Below the pieces are notes generated by a model. The model ran no database searches, was not told the DNA's origin, and saw nothing but the letters and a program-made list of their open reading frames with translations. Of a DNA stretch of 64,000 nucleotides, positions 45,075 through 53,564 are shown one piece after another. The stretch lies in contig CABIXV010000002.1 in assembly GCA_902362775.1 (NCBI GenBank), positions 187,679-251,678 on the forward strand. The letters run 5' to 3'. Both the position numbers and the translations under genes were made by a program. Source of the DNA: Clostridiales bacterium. GTDB lineage: Bacteria; Bacillota; Clostridia; Oscillospirales; Oscillospiraceae. How positions within the stretch are numbered: position 1 is the stretch's first letter; each line of letters starts with the position of its first letter.

Positions 45075-45385
45075 CCACACCGAGAACAGGATACCTCCTG
45101 CTCTATGTTTGGAGTTGTCAACTCCTTCAGCAGTTCCACCGCATAATCCCGTCCCGAAGAACTTAGGCGATAATGCGTCCATTTACCCTCCTGACGGCTG
45201 GTAACAATGCCAGAGTCACAGAGGATTTTCATGTGGTAGGAAAGGCCAGATTGGGTCAAACCTAACGGCTCTTGCAGGACACAGGCACACTTTTCACCGC
45301 TCCTTAACTGTTCCAAAATCGCAAGGCGCTTTGGATCGCAGAGAGCCTTAAACACCTTGGCCTGCTCCTGATACGCTGTCTCCAT
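45071..45385 (-). CDS. ArsR-family winged-helix repressor
   Basis: 104 residues behind GAGGTG. Typical ArsR fold: helix FKALCDPKRLAILEQL, then GEKCACVLQEPLGLTQSGLSYHMKILCDSG with a CxC in the position where ArsR binds metals (KCAC), and a C-terminal tail ending in SCSRCG that may add thiol ligands. It should repress itself and the permease until a metal(loid) or thiol-reactive compound binds. Confidence 0.9.
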   Translation of the reverse strand: METAYQEQAKVFKALCDPKRLAILEQLRSGEKCACVLQEPLGLTQSGLSYHMKILCDSGIVTSRQEGKWTHYRLSSSGRDYAVELLKELTTPNIEQEVSCSRCG

Positions 45386-45394
45386 GTTTCACCT

Positions 45395-45416
45395 CACATC
45401 AAATTATTTTGATGTG
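45395..45416 (-). promoter_or_regulatory. ArsR operator upstream of arsR
   Basis: CACATCAAATTATTTTGATGTG, a near-perfect 22-base palindrome with a TTAT centre, nine bases before ATG 45385. The half-site (ATCAA) recurs at 45014-45029. Confidence 0.75.
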
Positions 45417-45472
45417 ATTATTGTATGCGGCAAGTTGGCTTTTGTCAACAGTAAAATCAGAAATTTTTGAAA

Positions 45473-45577
45473 TCACCGCCCACCACGGTCAAGAGAACGC
45501 CGGGGCCGCTTGCGGCCTTTCTCCGCCTGTTCCCGCTGTCTGTCGGCCTCCACCGCCGCCGCTATCTGCTCCGGCAC
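45473..45577 (-). pseudogene. C-terminal relic, possibly of a conjugative element gene
   Basis: A minus-strand frame ending at TGA 45475-45473 codes VPEQIAAAVEADRQREQAEK followed by GRKRPRRSLDRGGR. The basic, repeat-like tail resembles the C-termini of relaxases or other mobilisation proteins, and no gene body precedes it. It lies between arsR and guaA, just beside the guaA terminator. Identity is tentative. Confidence 0.4.
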
Positions 45578-45583
45578 AAAGGA

Positions 45584-45616
45584 GACCGCAAGTCCCAATA
45601 AAGGAGACTTGCGGTC
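45584..45616 (-). terminator. hairpin after guaA
   Basis: Perfect 11-base stem GACCGCAAGTC / GACTTGCGGTC with an 11-base loop, nine bases after the guaA stop. The tail is T-poor, so termination may be partial. Confidence 0.6.
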
Positions 45617-45624
45617 CTTATGGT

Positions 45625-46914
45625 TCATTCCCACTCTATGGTACCAGTAGGCTTTGGTGTCAGGTCAAACAGCACTCGATTGACTCCCTTTACCTCGCTG
45701 GTAATGCGGGCCGTGATATGCTGGAGCAGGTCGAAGGGCACATTCTCCACTGTGGCGGTCATGGCGTCCACGGTATTGACAGCCCGGATAATGACGCACC
45801 ACTCGTCGGCCCGCTTGTTCTCCCGGACGCCCACGCTCTTCAGGTCGGGAATGGCGGTAAAGTACTGCCATACCTTCCCCTCCAAGCCGTTTTTGGCGAA
45901 CTCCTCCCGAAGAATGGCATCCGACTCCCGGACAGCCTCCAGGCGATCTCGAGTAATCGCGCCCAGGCAGCGCACTCCCAGGCCAGGACCGGGGAAGGGC
46001 TGGCGGTACACCATGGAATCGGGTAGGCCCAGAGCCTTACCACAGGCCCGCACCTCATCCTTGAACAGCATCTTTAGCGGCTCTACCAGCGCAAAGTTCA
46101 GATCCTCCGGCAGACCGCCCACGTTGTGGTGGCTCTTGACCGCCTTGACGGTTTTGGTTCCGCTCTCGATGATATCAGGGTAGATGGTCCCCTGACCCAG
46201 GAATTGGATACCCTCCAGCTTTCGGGCCTCCTCCTCAAAGACGCGGATGAACTCCGCTCCAATGATCTTACGCTTCTGTTCCGGATCAGCTACCCCGGCC
46301 AGCTTGTCCAGGAAACGGTCCACTGCGTCCACGTAGACCAGATTGGCGCCCAGCTCCTCACGGAAGACCTTGACCACCTGTTCGGGCTCCCCCTTACGCA
46401 GCAGGCCGTGGTTCACATGCACACAGGTGAGCTGTTTGCCGATGGCCTTAATGAGCAGAGCGGCCACCACAGAGGAGTCCACTCCTCCGGACAGGGCCAG
46501 CAGCACCTTTTTACCGCCCACCTGCTGGCGGATGAGCTCCACCTGGTCGGCAATAAAGTTCTCCATATTCCAGTTGGCTTCTGCCCCACAGATGGTAAAA
46601 ATAAAGTTGGACAGAGCCTGCTTGCGTTCCTCTGCATTCTCCGGCCAAGGGGAATCTCCCTTGTGGTCTACCAGCAGCGCAGGGATATCACAGTTGTAGA
46701 TGTCCTGGGACACGTCAATCTCCACACCATCCACCACCCGGTTGGGGCCCCCGTTCAGGATGATACCCTTGACATTGGGCAGGGCTCTCAGCTCGGCCAG
46801 CGTGATGTCGTGGGGGTGTATCTCACTGTACACGCCAAGGGCACGGATTTCACGGGCCAGTCTAGGATTTTCCTCACTGCCCAGATCCAGAATGACGATC
46901 ATATCCTGTTTCAT
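45625..46914 (-). CDS. guaA: GMP synthase with truncated glutaminase domain
   Basis: 429 residues from ATG 46914, nine bases after AAGGAGG (a TTG at 46920 is too close). Normal GuaA has about 510-525. The ATP pyrophosphatase domain (SGGVDSSVVAAL from residue 142) and the C-terminal dimerisation domain (FPGPGLGVRCLGAITRDRLE, ending PKPTGTIEWE) are complete. The N-terminal glutaminase domain starts normally (ILDLGSEENPRLAREI, IILNGGPNRV) but jumps from IPALLVDHKG straight to LSNFIFTICG. The nucleophile Cys (GICYGMQ in relatives) and catalytic His/Glu are missing. It probably uses free ammonia or an external glutaminase. Confidence 0.9.
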   Translation of the reverse strand: MKQDMIVILDLGSEENPRLAREIRALGVYSEIHPHDITLAELRALPNVKGIILNGGPNRVVDGVEIDVSQDIYNCDIPALLVDHKGDSPWPENAEERKQALSNFIFTICGAEANWNMENFIADQVELIRQQVGGKKVLLALSGGVDSSVVAALLIKAIGKQLTCVHVNHGLLRKGEPEQVVKVFREELGANLVYVDAVDRFLDKLAGVADPEQKRKIIGAEFIRVFEEEARKLEGIQFLGQGTIYPDIIESGTKTVKAVKSHHNVGGLPEDLNFALVEPLKMLFKDEVRACGKALGLPDSMVYRQPFPGPGLGVRCLGAITRDRLEAVRESDAILREEFAKNGLEGKVWQYFTAIPDLKSVGVRENKRADEWCVIIRAVNTVDAMTATVENVPFDLLQHITARITSEVKGVNRVLFDLTPKPTGTIEWE

Positions 46915-47005
46915 TGGCAAATGCCTCCTTATTTTTCTCTCTCAAATATCCTATCATGCCGCGTCCCTTCCCGCAAGAGTAAATCGTAAAAACGTCCCTC
47001 GCCTC

Positions 47006-47034
47006 TTGCAAAAGAGTACAAAGTAGGGTATACT
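47006..47034 (+). promoter_or_regulatory. promoter for the ECF/P1 pair
   Basis: TTGCAA (47006-47011) and TATACT (47029-47034) with a 17-base spacer, about 97 bases before ATG 47131. Divergent from guaA. Confidence 0.65.
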
Positions 47035-47130
47035 GCCCTTGGCATTCCAGCGTTCTTCTTGATATGAAGAACGCCCAAAAAATTGCGCTGCATCCGCAAT
47101 ATGGCGGAGCGGCAGCAGGAGGAACTGAAT

Positions 47131-47760
47131 ATGGAAAAGGCAAAAACCAATCTCACGTACCTGATCGAATTGGCCCTGCTCGTCGGGATCCTGCTGATGA
47201 TGAACATTACAGGACTGGCGATGATCCCTCTACCTGGACAGTACGCGTCGATCATGACTGTACCAGTGGCTGTGGGCGCGATGATGCTTGGGCCTTTAGC
47301 TGGGGGAGTTCTGGGCGGTGTGATGGGCTGTATCAGCTTCTATACCGCCATCAAAACTGGGTTCAGCACCCTGTTCCTTGCGGGCTACACCGGCGGTATA
47401 GTGGTAGTTCTCAGCTTCATCAATACTATCATTCCTCGCATCCTGATGGGTATCTGCGTGGGCTGGGTATACCGGGCCGCCAGCAGACTGGACCGGGGAA
47501 ACACGATTTCCTATTACATCGGCGGCATTGCGGCTCCGCTGCTGAACACCCTTTTCTACATGACGGTGCTGGTCCTGATCTTTTTGAACGCCCCCACCCT
47601 CCAAGATCTTCTGGGCGAGGAGCTGATGTCTAAGTTCCAGGATAACATCCTGTTATTTGTGGCCGCTTATGTGGGTGTCCAGGCCCTGATCGAAGCCGCG
47701 CTGGGCTGCGTCATCAGCGGATCTGTCTGTAAGGCTCTGCACGTCGTGCTGAAACAGTGA
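47131..47760 (+). CDS. ECF transporter S-component
   Basis: 209 residues from ATG 47131 behind GGAGGAA; in-frame upstream extensions were rejected. Six hydrophobic segments with the S-component features MIPLPGQYASIM and LGPLAGGVLGGVMGC. It captures a small molecule and relies on a shared EcfT/A module that is not in the window. The P1 peptidase gene starts 14 bases after its stop, so the import of a compound that the peptidase then cleaves is a likely scheme; pantothenate or another beta-amino-acid amide is only one idea. Confidence 0.8.
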   Translation: MEKAKTNLTYLIELALLVGILLMMNITGLAMIPLPGQYASIMTVPVAVGAMMLGPLAGGVLGGVMGCISFYTAIKTGFSTLFLAGYTGGIVVVLSFINTIIPRILMGICVGWVYRAASRLDRGNTISYYIGGIAAPLLNTLFYMTVLVLIFLNAPTLQDLLGEELMSKFQDNILLFVAAYVGVQALIEAALGCVISGSVCKALHVVLKQ

Positions 47761-47773
47761 AGGGGGAGAGGTC

Positions 47774-48736
47774 ATGCAAGAGATCGGGATTATGGATGTG
47801 GGCGGCTTTCAGGTCGGTCACGCCCAAGATTTGGAGGGAGCCACTGGATGCACTGTCATCCTCTGTGACCGGATGAGTCCCGCCGGACTAGATGTCCGGG
47901 GCGGCGGCCCGGCCTCCCGCGAGTCCCAAATATTGAATCCTGTGGCTGCCGCCGAGGGGATCAACGCGGTACTGCTGTCCGGTGGCAGCGCCTTTGGTCT
48001 GGATGCCGCCGGCGGAGTCCAGCGGTATCTGGAGGAGCGAGGCATCGGCTTTGACACAGGGGTGGCCAAAGTCCCCCTGGTAAGTCAGTCTTGCCTGTTT
48101 GACCTGGGTGTTGGCAGCAAGGAGGTGCGGCCCACTGCGGACATGGCCTATCAGGCCTGTGAGAACGCCAGCCGATCCGCCCCCGCCCTTGGGAATGTGG
48201 GTGCCGGCACCGGCTGCTCCATTGGAAAGTACCGTGGAATGGACAGGGCGATGAAATCAGGTTTCGGCACCTTTGCCCTTCAGGCCGGCCCTGTTAAGGT
48301 GGGCGCCCTGGTGGCGGTGAATGCGCTGGGTGATGTGTATAGCCTCGACGGAAAAGTGGTCGCCGGGCTGCTTGATAAGAAGAAATCAGGGCTGTCCTGC
48401 ACCTTGGATGAGCTGTTTTCCGATGCTTCTCCAACCGGGAATCTGTTTACTGGCAATACTACGTTAGGCATTATCGTCACCAACGCACAATTTTCCAAAA
48501 CCCCTCTGACCAAGATTGCCGGTATGGCCCACAACGGCTATGCCAGGGCCATTCGCCCGGTTCACACCACCGCTGACGGAGACAGCATCTATGCTCTCTC
48601 CGTGGGCTCTGTTCCGGGTGACGTCAATCTGGTGGGCGCCCTGGCCGCTCAGGCCATGGAGATGGCGATCCTTCGAGCTGTCCAGACGGCGAAATCCGCC
48701 TATGGACTGATTGGTTTGTCTGACCTTTCCCACTGA
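47774..48736 (+). CDS. P1-family (DmpA/BapA-type) aminopeptidase
   Basis: 320 residues. The self-processing site of the Ntn-like P1 family is visible at about residues 228-229 (TGN|TTLGIIVTNA): cleavage before Thr229 gives the new N-terminal nucleophile. Other family marks are GHAQDLEGATGCTV, VRGGGPASRE, LLSGGSAFGLDAA and GNVGAGTGCSIGK. DmpA and BapA release D- or beta-amino acids from amides and short peptides; NylC, a relative, cuts nylon oligomers. Cytosolic (no signal peptide). Cotranscribed with the ECF S-component. Confidence 0.88.
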   Translation: MQEIGIMDVGGFQVGHAQDLEGATGCTVILCDRMSPAGLDVRGGGPASRESQILNPVAAAEGINAVLLSGGSAFGLDAAGGVQRYLEERGIGFDTGVAKVPLVSQSCLFDLGVGSKEVRPTADMAYQACENASRSAPALGNVGAGTGCSIGKYRGMDRAMKSGFGTFALQAGPVKVGALVAVNALGDVYSLDGKVVAGLLDKKKSGLSCTLDELFSDASPTGNLFTGNTTLGIIVTNAQFSKTPLTKIAGMAHNGYARAIRPVHTTADGDSIYALSVGSVPGDVNLVGALAAQAMEMAILRAVQTAKSAYGLIGLSDLSH

Positions 48737-48834
48737 CCATGGGGCCTCCCTTCTGTATTTCCACCAGGGAAATGGCTCTTTTAGGAGAGGATTGCCGCTA
48801 TTCCCAGAGATATAAGTTTTTTGAGAGTAAGTAA

Positions 48835-48897
48835 GCACGGCGGAAGTCTGTCGAGTGGAAAGCGCAGCAGGAACAGGACAAAGCGAAAAAGGACTAA
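48835..48897 (+). pseudogene. short coding relic
   Basis: An in-frame segment codes ARRKSVEWKAQQEQDKAKKD and stops at TAA 48895-48897, with a stop directly upstream as well, so only the tail of some gene remains. The basic, Lys/Gln-rich end is similar in style to tails of mobile-element proteins. Weak evidence. Confidence 0.25.
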
Positions 48898-48904
48898 CGC
48901 ACAA

Positions 48905-48934
48905 GGCGGGGACATCTATAACGATGTCCCCGCC
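48905..48934 (+). terminator. strong hairpin downstream of the P1 peptidase
   Basis: Perfect stem GGCGGGGACATC / GATGTCCCCGCC with a TATAAC loop. The tail CTGATTATG is T-poor. The rest of the gap 48737-49204 is AT-rich toward its end and holds no convincing gene. Confidence 0.7.
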
Positions 48935-49204
48935 CTGATTATGTCAGTTATCAATCAAAATATATTATCATCATCAAAATCTTCTATAATTTTTTCAAAC
49001 GCGACAATGTAAGATATATTAAGCAACAAGTAAAAGCACTCCCCCGTCTGCGGAAAAGCTTGCGCCATGGTTGACTGAGTCGTCACAGGCCATGAAACTT
49101 TTACCAGCCCTTCACGGTTTGACAAAGCGGCTTTGACAGCTTATATTTATGATGTCGAGCGGAATCCGCCATTTTACTGTGTACAGAAAAAACGAGGGTT
49201 TGAT

Positions 49205-50332
49205 ATGATAAGCCGGAAAGTAGCAGAACAGCTTGTGGCAAAGTTGCGTGAGGGCACCAATCTGTTTGTGGATGTCATAGACCAAAAGGGCGTGATTCAG
49301 GCCAGTCTAAACCACAAATGCGTGGGTTCCTTTCATAAAATAGCCTACGATCTAATCAAGGGCAATCGGGATTTTGTCAACGTGGAAAAAAGTCTGGATA
49401 CCCTTGGAATACCACAGGGTGTCATTTTTGTCGTAAAAGAAAACGGTGCGCGGGTGGGTGCCGTGGGTGTTTCCGGTCCCCCCGACAGCATACACTCCGT
49501 CGCTGAAGTAGTAAAGCTCACGCTGGAGACAATGCTGGCGTACGAGTCCCAGTACGAAAGCTTTCAAAAGTACAACAACAGCCGGGACATTTTTTGCCAG
49601 GCGCTCATGTATGGTGAACACATCTCCAAGGAGGTGCTGATCTCCCGGGCAGAGAAGCTGGGCATACAGGCCGACTGTCTGCGGATTTCTATTTTTATTG
49701 TTACGGAGCCCAAAAGTGATTTTACCCAACTCGTCCAGCGCAGTGCATCCAACCCCCTAGCCAGTGAGCAGGATATCGTGGCCATCAGCCGTAGCAACCG
49801 AATTGCGGTCTTTAAACACTTGGAGCGTGACAAGGGCCTTTTGGCTAATTACCGCTATATGGTGGAGGAATACTTAAAGTGGTGGCGCAGGGAGCTGATG
49901 GATATGGGGGTCCGGGTGCAGTTCAACATTGGGACCATTCAGGACAAGCTGATCCGTTACCGGGAGGCCTACCAGCACGCGGTATGGCTGGTGACATCCG
50001 CAAAGTGTCGGGAGGAGCTGAATTGGTTTTATGATTTCACGGACCAATATCTGCGCAGCCTTGTCCCCAACGAGGTACACCGCAGCGTATTCCAGACCTA
50101 CGCAGAGCTGATCGACGCCAATACGCTGGAGTATTTCCCCGATCTGATTGGCACTCTGGAGTCGTGTAATTATAACTTTATTCAAGCTAGTCAGAAGCTG
50201 TTTATCCACAAAAACACAACCGCCTTCCGGTTGGATAAAATTAAAACATCTCTCAATATAAATCCTGTAAAAAATCCAAAAGATCGTGATTTTGTTAACA
50301 ATCTTCTCTACTATCTCCAACAGTGCCAGTAA
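49205..50332 (+). CDS. CdaR-type (sugar diacid) transcriptional regulator
   Basis: 375 residues from ATG 49205 behind GAGGG; a 24-codon upstream extension was rejected. N-terminal diacid-recognition domain (about 1-130: KVAEQLVAKLREGTNLFVDV, GVIFVVKENGARVGAVGVSG), a variable middle, and a C-terminal PucR/CdaR-type helix-turn-helix (LESCNYNFIQASQKLFIHKN and TTAFRLDKIKTSL). Its family senses sugar diacids or sugar acids and activates their use. It stands upstream of the TRAP transporter and catabolic genes, separated from them by a terminator hairpin, and is their likely regulator. Confidence 0.88.
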   Translation: MISRKVAEQLVAKLREGTNLFVDVIDQKGVIQASLNHKCVGSFHKIAYDLIKGNRDFVNVEKSLDTLGIPQGVIFVVKENGARVGAVGVSGPPDSIHSVAEVVKLTLETMLAYESQYESFQKYNNSRDIFCQALMYGEHISKEVLISRAEKLGIQADCLRISIFIVTEPKSDFTQLVQRSASNPLASEQDIVAISRSNRIAVFKHLERDKGLLANYRYMVEEYLKWWRRELMDMGVRVQFNIGTIQDKLIRYREAYQHAVWLVTSAKCREELNWFYDFTDQYLRSLVPNEVHRSVFQTYAELIDANTLEYFPDLIGTLESCNYNFIQASQKLFIHKNTTAFRLDKIKTSLNINPVKNPKDRDFVNNLLYYLQQCQ

Positions 50333-50388
50333 TACCGCATTGTTTAATTGCCCAAATTTATTCTTTTAAAACTGGTTATAATAGAAAG

Positions 50389-50431
50389 AATACCCAAAAC
50401 CTTGTGCTACTGGCACAAGGTTTTGGGTATT
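50389..50431 (+). terminator. terminator after the CdaR gene
   Basis: Perfect 19-base stem AATACCCAAAACCTTGTGC / GCACAAGGTTTTGGGTATT with a TACTG loop, then CTTTTG. A TATAAT box just upstream (50377-50382) could give a short transcript, but no -35 was found. Confidence 0.85.
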
Positions 50432-50547
50432 CTTTTGAGCTACCGGACATAGGAGTGCCCGACTGTTCCATGCTATGATTAATTAAGATACGCAGAAATT
50501 CAATTCTGGAAGATGCATCACAAGGAAAAAGAAAAGGAGTAAAAAAG

Positions 50548-51612
50548 ATGAAAAGAATGACCGCACTTGTATTGGCACTGTCCCTGGCACTGTCTTTGAC
50601 GGCCTGCAGCCCCAAGGAGCCCTCAGGCTCCGACTTAAAATCCGAGCAGCCCGGCTCAGCTTCCAGCGCCTCTACCTCCAACCCCGGTACTGCCAGCGAG
50701 TTTGACCAGGACGTGGAAATCAATATCGCCCTGCATACGGCTGACGGAATTCACGACGAGGCTGTCAAGCTGTTCAAGACCAAGATTGAAGAGGCCAGCG
50801 GCAGCGCAATTACCGTCAATGTCTTTGAGAACGGCACCTTGGGCACCGAAGCGGAAAATGTGACCCAGCTGAGCACCGGTGAAATTGAATGCGCCATTTT
50901 GTCCACCCTGTACTCTGGCAATATCCTTGCCGAGTGGGATGCCACCGCCATTCCCTTCCTGTTCAAAAGCATGGAGGATGTAGAGGCGTACTGGTATAAA
51001 TACTGGGATGAGATGCAGGAGCTGTCCATCTCCACCTCCAACATCCGCATGATTGATCTGCTGACACGAGGTAGCCGCTGTCTGTCCGCCGACTATGAGA
51101 TTTCCGAGCCCTCCCAGCTAAATGGCTTCAAGCTACGTCTGCCCGAGACCACCTCCTGGCTCACAGTATGGAAATCCCTGGGCGCTAACTGCACCGCGAT
51201 CAACTGGAACGAGACCTACACCGCCCTGCAAAACGGCGTTGTGGACGGCCAGGAGAATCCAGCGGCTACCGCTTACACCGCCAACATCCAGGAAGTCAAC
51301 TCCTATATGATGAAGACAAACCATGTATACCAGTATTTCTATTGGTGCTTCAACGAAGACTTCTGGCAGAGCCTGCCTCAGAGCTACCGGGACCTTATCC
51401 AGTCAACGGCCGATGAGTGCTCTGATTACTGTGCTGAAATTGCGGAGGAAAAAACCGCCTACTATGAGCAGGAGCTGGCCGCCGGCGGGATGACAATCGT
51501 GGACGTGGACTTTGACGCTTGGCAGCAGGCCGCCATCCCCGGCATCCAGCTTGCGGCCGAGCCGCTGAATGACACCGCCAAGGATTACGTCTACTCCCTG
51601 CTGGAAGGCTGA
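50548..51612 (+). CDS. TRAP transporter substrate-binding lipoprotein (DctP family)
   Basis: 354 residues behind AAAAGGAG. Lipoprotein signal ends in LSLTAC with lipidated Cys20, as expected for a Gram-positive TRAP binding protein. The DctP fold shows in VKLFKTKIEEASGSAITVNV, the Arg-containing KLRLPETTS loop that grips a substrate carboxylate, and NGVVDGQENPAATAY. The ligand is therefore likely a carboxylate such as a sugar acid. Followed by both TRAP membrane subunits. Confidence 0.93.
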   Translation: MKRMTALVLALSLALSLTACSPKEPSGSDLKSEQPGSASSASTSNPGTASEFDQDVEINIALHTADGIHDEAVKLFKTKIEEASGSAITVNVFENGTLGTEAENVTQLSTGEIECAILSTLYSGNILAEWDATAIPFLFKSMEDVEAYWYKYWDEMQELSISTSNIRMIDLLTRGSRCLSADYEISEPSQLNGFKLRLPETTSWLTVWKSLGANCTAINWNETYTALQNGVVDGQENPAATAYTANIQEVNSYMMKTNHVYQYFYWCFNEDFWQSLPQSYRDLIQSTADECSDYCAEIAEEKTAYYEQELAAGGMTIVDVDFDAWQQAAIPGIQLAAEPLNDTAKDYVYSLLEG

Positions 51613-51699
51613 TTGCGATAATTGGGGGTCCCTGTCTGCCGATGTCTCTCACGGTATGCGGGCAGGGGCCCTCTTCCGGACATGAATGAGGATAAAATT

Positions 51700-52194
51700 A
51701 TGTTAGACAAGCTATCCAAACAGTTGATTAAGCCCATTAGACTGGGCGTCTTTTTAGTTATGCTGATCATGGTGGCTCTGGTGGTAACCCAGATCTTCTG
51801 TCGGTTTGTTATCAACATCAGTGTGCCCTGGACCGAGGAGATGGCCCGGCTTTGCTTTGTGTGGATTATTTTTTTGGGTTCTGCCATCGTGGAGTGTGAG
51901 GGCGGCCAAGTATCCACCACCATTTTTATCCAGCGCATGAGAAATACTCCCCGGTTTATACTGCTCACAGTCATCCATGCAGTCGAAATTCTGTTTAACC
52001 TGTGCCTGTTCGTCGGCTGCATTCAGTCCTGGAACACAGTGAAAATGATGACCTTTTCCACTGTGCCCATCTGGAATTACCAGCTTTTGTACATTCCTCT
52101 CATCCTTGCGGCCCCCGTAATGATCTTTTATCTTGTCGTCCAGAACATTGAGTTCTATCATACGATGTTTCCCAAGAAAGGAGTTGCCGGCTGA
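51700..52194 (+). CDS. TRAP transporter small membrane subunit (DctQ)
   Basis: 164 residues from ATG 51700, eight bases after GAGGAT; an in-frame ATG at 51682 has a weaker site. Four hydrophobic segments and the family motif VPWTEEMARLCFVWIIFLGS. It links the binding protein to the large subunit. The next gene starts three bases after its stop. Confidence 0.92.
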   Translation: MLDKLSKQLIKPIRLGVFLVMLIMVALVVTQIFCRFVINISVPWTEEMARLCFVWIIFLGSAIVECEGGQVSTTIFIQRMRNTPRFILLTVIHAVEILFNLCLFVGCIQSWNTVKMMTFSTVPIWNYQLLYIPLILAAPVMIFYLVVQNIEFYHTMFPKKGVAG

Positions 52195-52197
52195 GCT

Positions 52198-53493
52198 ATG
52201 GCGTTAAAACTTTTTGTCTTTGTCGTGCTGTTGATCCTGCTGTTCTGTCTGGGGTTCGGCGTGCCCTACGCCATTGGTACGGTATGCATGGTCGTGCTGG
52301 TAATGAACAACGGCTTCGCCGACTTCCCATTCCACACCTTGGCTCAAAAGGTGGTCAATTCGGGAAACAGCTTTGTGCTCATGGCGATCCCCTTTTTCCT
52401 GCTGGCTGGAAAGCTCATGAACACCGGCGGAATCACCAACCGCATCTTTCGCTTCTGCAACACCGTCATCGGCTGGATTCCCGGCGGGCTGGGCCATGCC
52501 AATGTACTGGCCAGCGTGGTATTCGCTGGCATGAGCGGCTCCGCCGTGGCGGACGCAGCCGGGCTTGGCAGCATTGAGATCAAGGCCATGGAGGACGCCG
52601 GGTTTGACAAAGGCTTTTCCGCCGCTGTTACCGCCGCCTCCTCTACCATCGGACCCATCATCCCGCCCAGCATTCCCCTTATCGTTTACGCCTGCGTGGC
52701 CAGCAACGTGTCTGTATCCAATCTGCTGATTGCTGGAATTGTACCGGGTATTTTGATGGCCATCGGACTGAGCATAGCCGTCTACATCATCTCCGTACGG
52801 CGACACTATCCAAAGATGCCTTTCCCCACGTTGCGTCAGATCTGGGATGATTTTCGCAAGGCGGTGCTCTCTCTGTTAACTCCAGTCATCCTGATTGGCG
52901 GGATGCTCTCCGGCGTGTTTACCGCCACCGAGGCCGCCGTTGTATCTGCTGTCTACGCCTTTATTCTGACGGTGTTCATCTACCGGGAGGTGAAGCTTTC
53001 CCAGCTATGGGGCATCATCATAGAGACGGCCCGGGAGTCAGCCGGTATCCTGTTTATCGTCTGTATCTCAAATATGTACGGCTATCTGCTTACCCGGGCC
53101 CAAATCCCCGCTCTGCTGGTCAAAGCGGTGTCCGGCTTTACCACCAGCCCCGTAGTAGTCTTGTTGATCTTAAACGTGATTTTTCTTATCATTGGCTGCT
53201 TCATGGATGCAAACGCGGCCATTTTAATCCTGACCCCGGCCATCTGGCCTCTGATTACGGCAGTCGGCATCGATCCCACCCACCTGGGCCTCGTGATGGT
53301 GCTGAACTTAATGATTGGCCTGCTGACGCCTCCTGTTGGCATGTGCCTGTTCACTGTATCCAGGGTTGCCAACCTGCCGTTGGAGCAGATGATTAAATCG
53401 GTGCTGCCCTTCTATATCCCGCTGCTGGCCTGCCTGCTGCTCGTGACCCTGTTCCCGTCCTTGGTGTTGTTCGTACCTGGACTGCTGGCGTAA
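52198..53493 (+). CDS. TRAP transporter large membrane subunit (DctM)
   Basis: 431 residues, about 12 hydrophobic segments, normal size for DctM. Motifs: MAIPFFLLAGKLMNTGGIT, FAGMSGSAVADAAGLGSIE, IIPPSIPLIVYA and PPVGMCLF. Uses the sodium gradient to import the substrate held by the lipoprotein. Confidence 0.95.
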   Translation: MALKLFVFVVLLILLFCLGFGVPYAIGTVCMVVLVMNNGFADFPFHTLAQKVVNSGNSFVLMAIPFFLLAGKLMNTGGITNRIFRFCNTVIGWIPGGLGHANVLASVVFAGMSGSAVADAAGLGSIEIKAMEDAGFDKGFSAAVTAASSTIGPIIPPSIPLIVYACVASNVSVSNLLIAGIVPGILMAIGLSIAVYIISVRRHYPKMPFPTLRQIWDDFRKAVLSLLTPVILIGGMLSGVFTATEAAVVSAVYAFILTVFIYREVKLSQLWGIIIETARESAGILFIVCISNMYGYLLTRAQIPALLVKAVSGFTTSPVVVLLILNVIFLIIGCFMDANAAILILTPAIWPLITAVGIDPTHLGLVMVLNLMIGLLTPPVGMCLFTVSRVANLPLEQMIKSVLPFYIPLLACLLLVTLFPSLVLFVPGLLA

Positions 53494-53564
53494 TCATCCC
53501 AAACGGCCCGTTCTGACGCCCATACCCGCATCAGCGGTCCGGTATTGATAAAGGAGCGTTTATT

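Noticed and set aside
50377..50382. TATAAT box just before the CdaR terminator as an attenuated promoter for the TRAP operon
   Set aside because: No -35 box at a suitable distance and no extended -10; AT-rich chance match is more likely.
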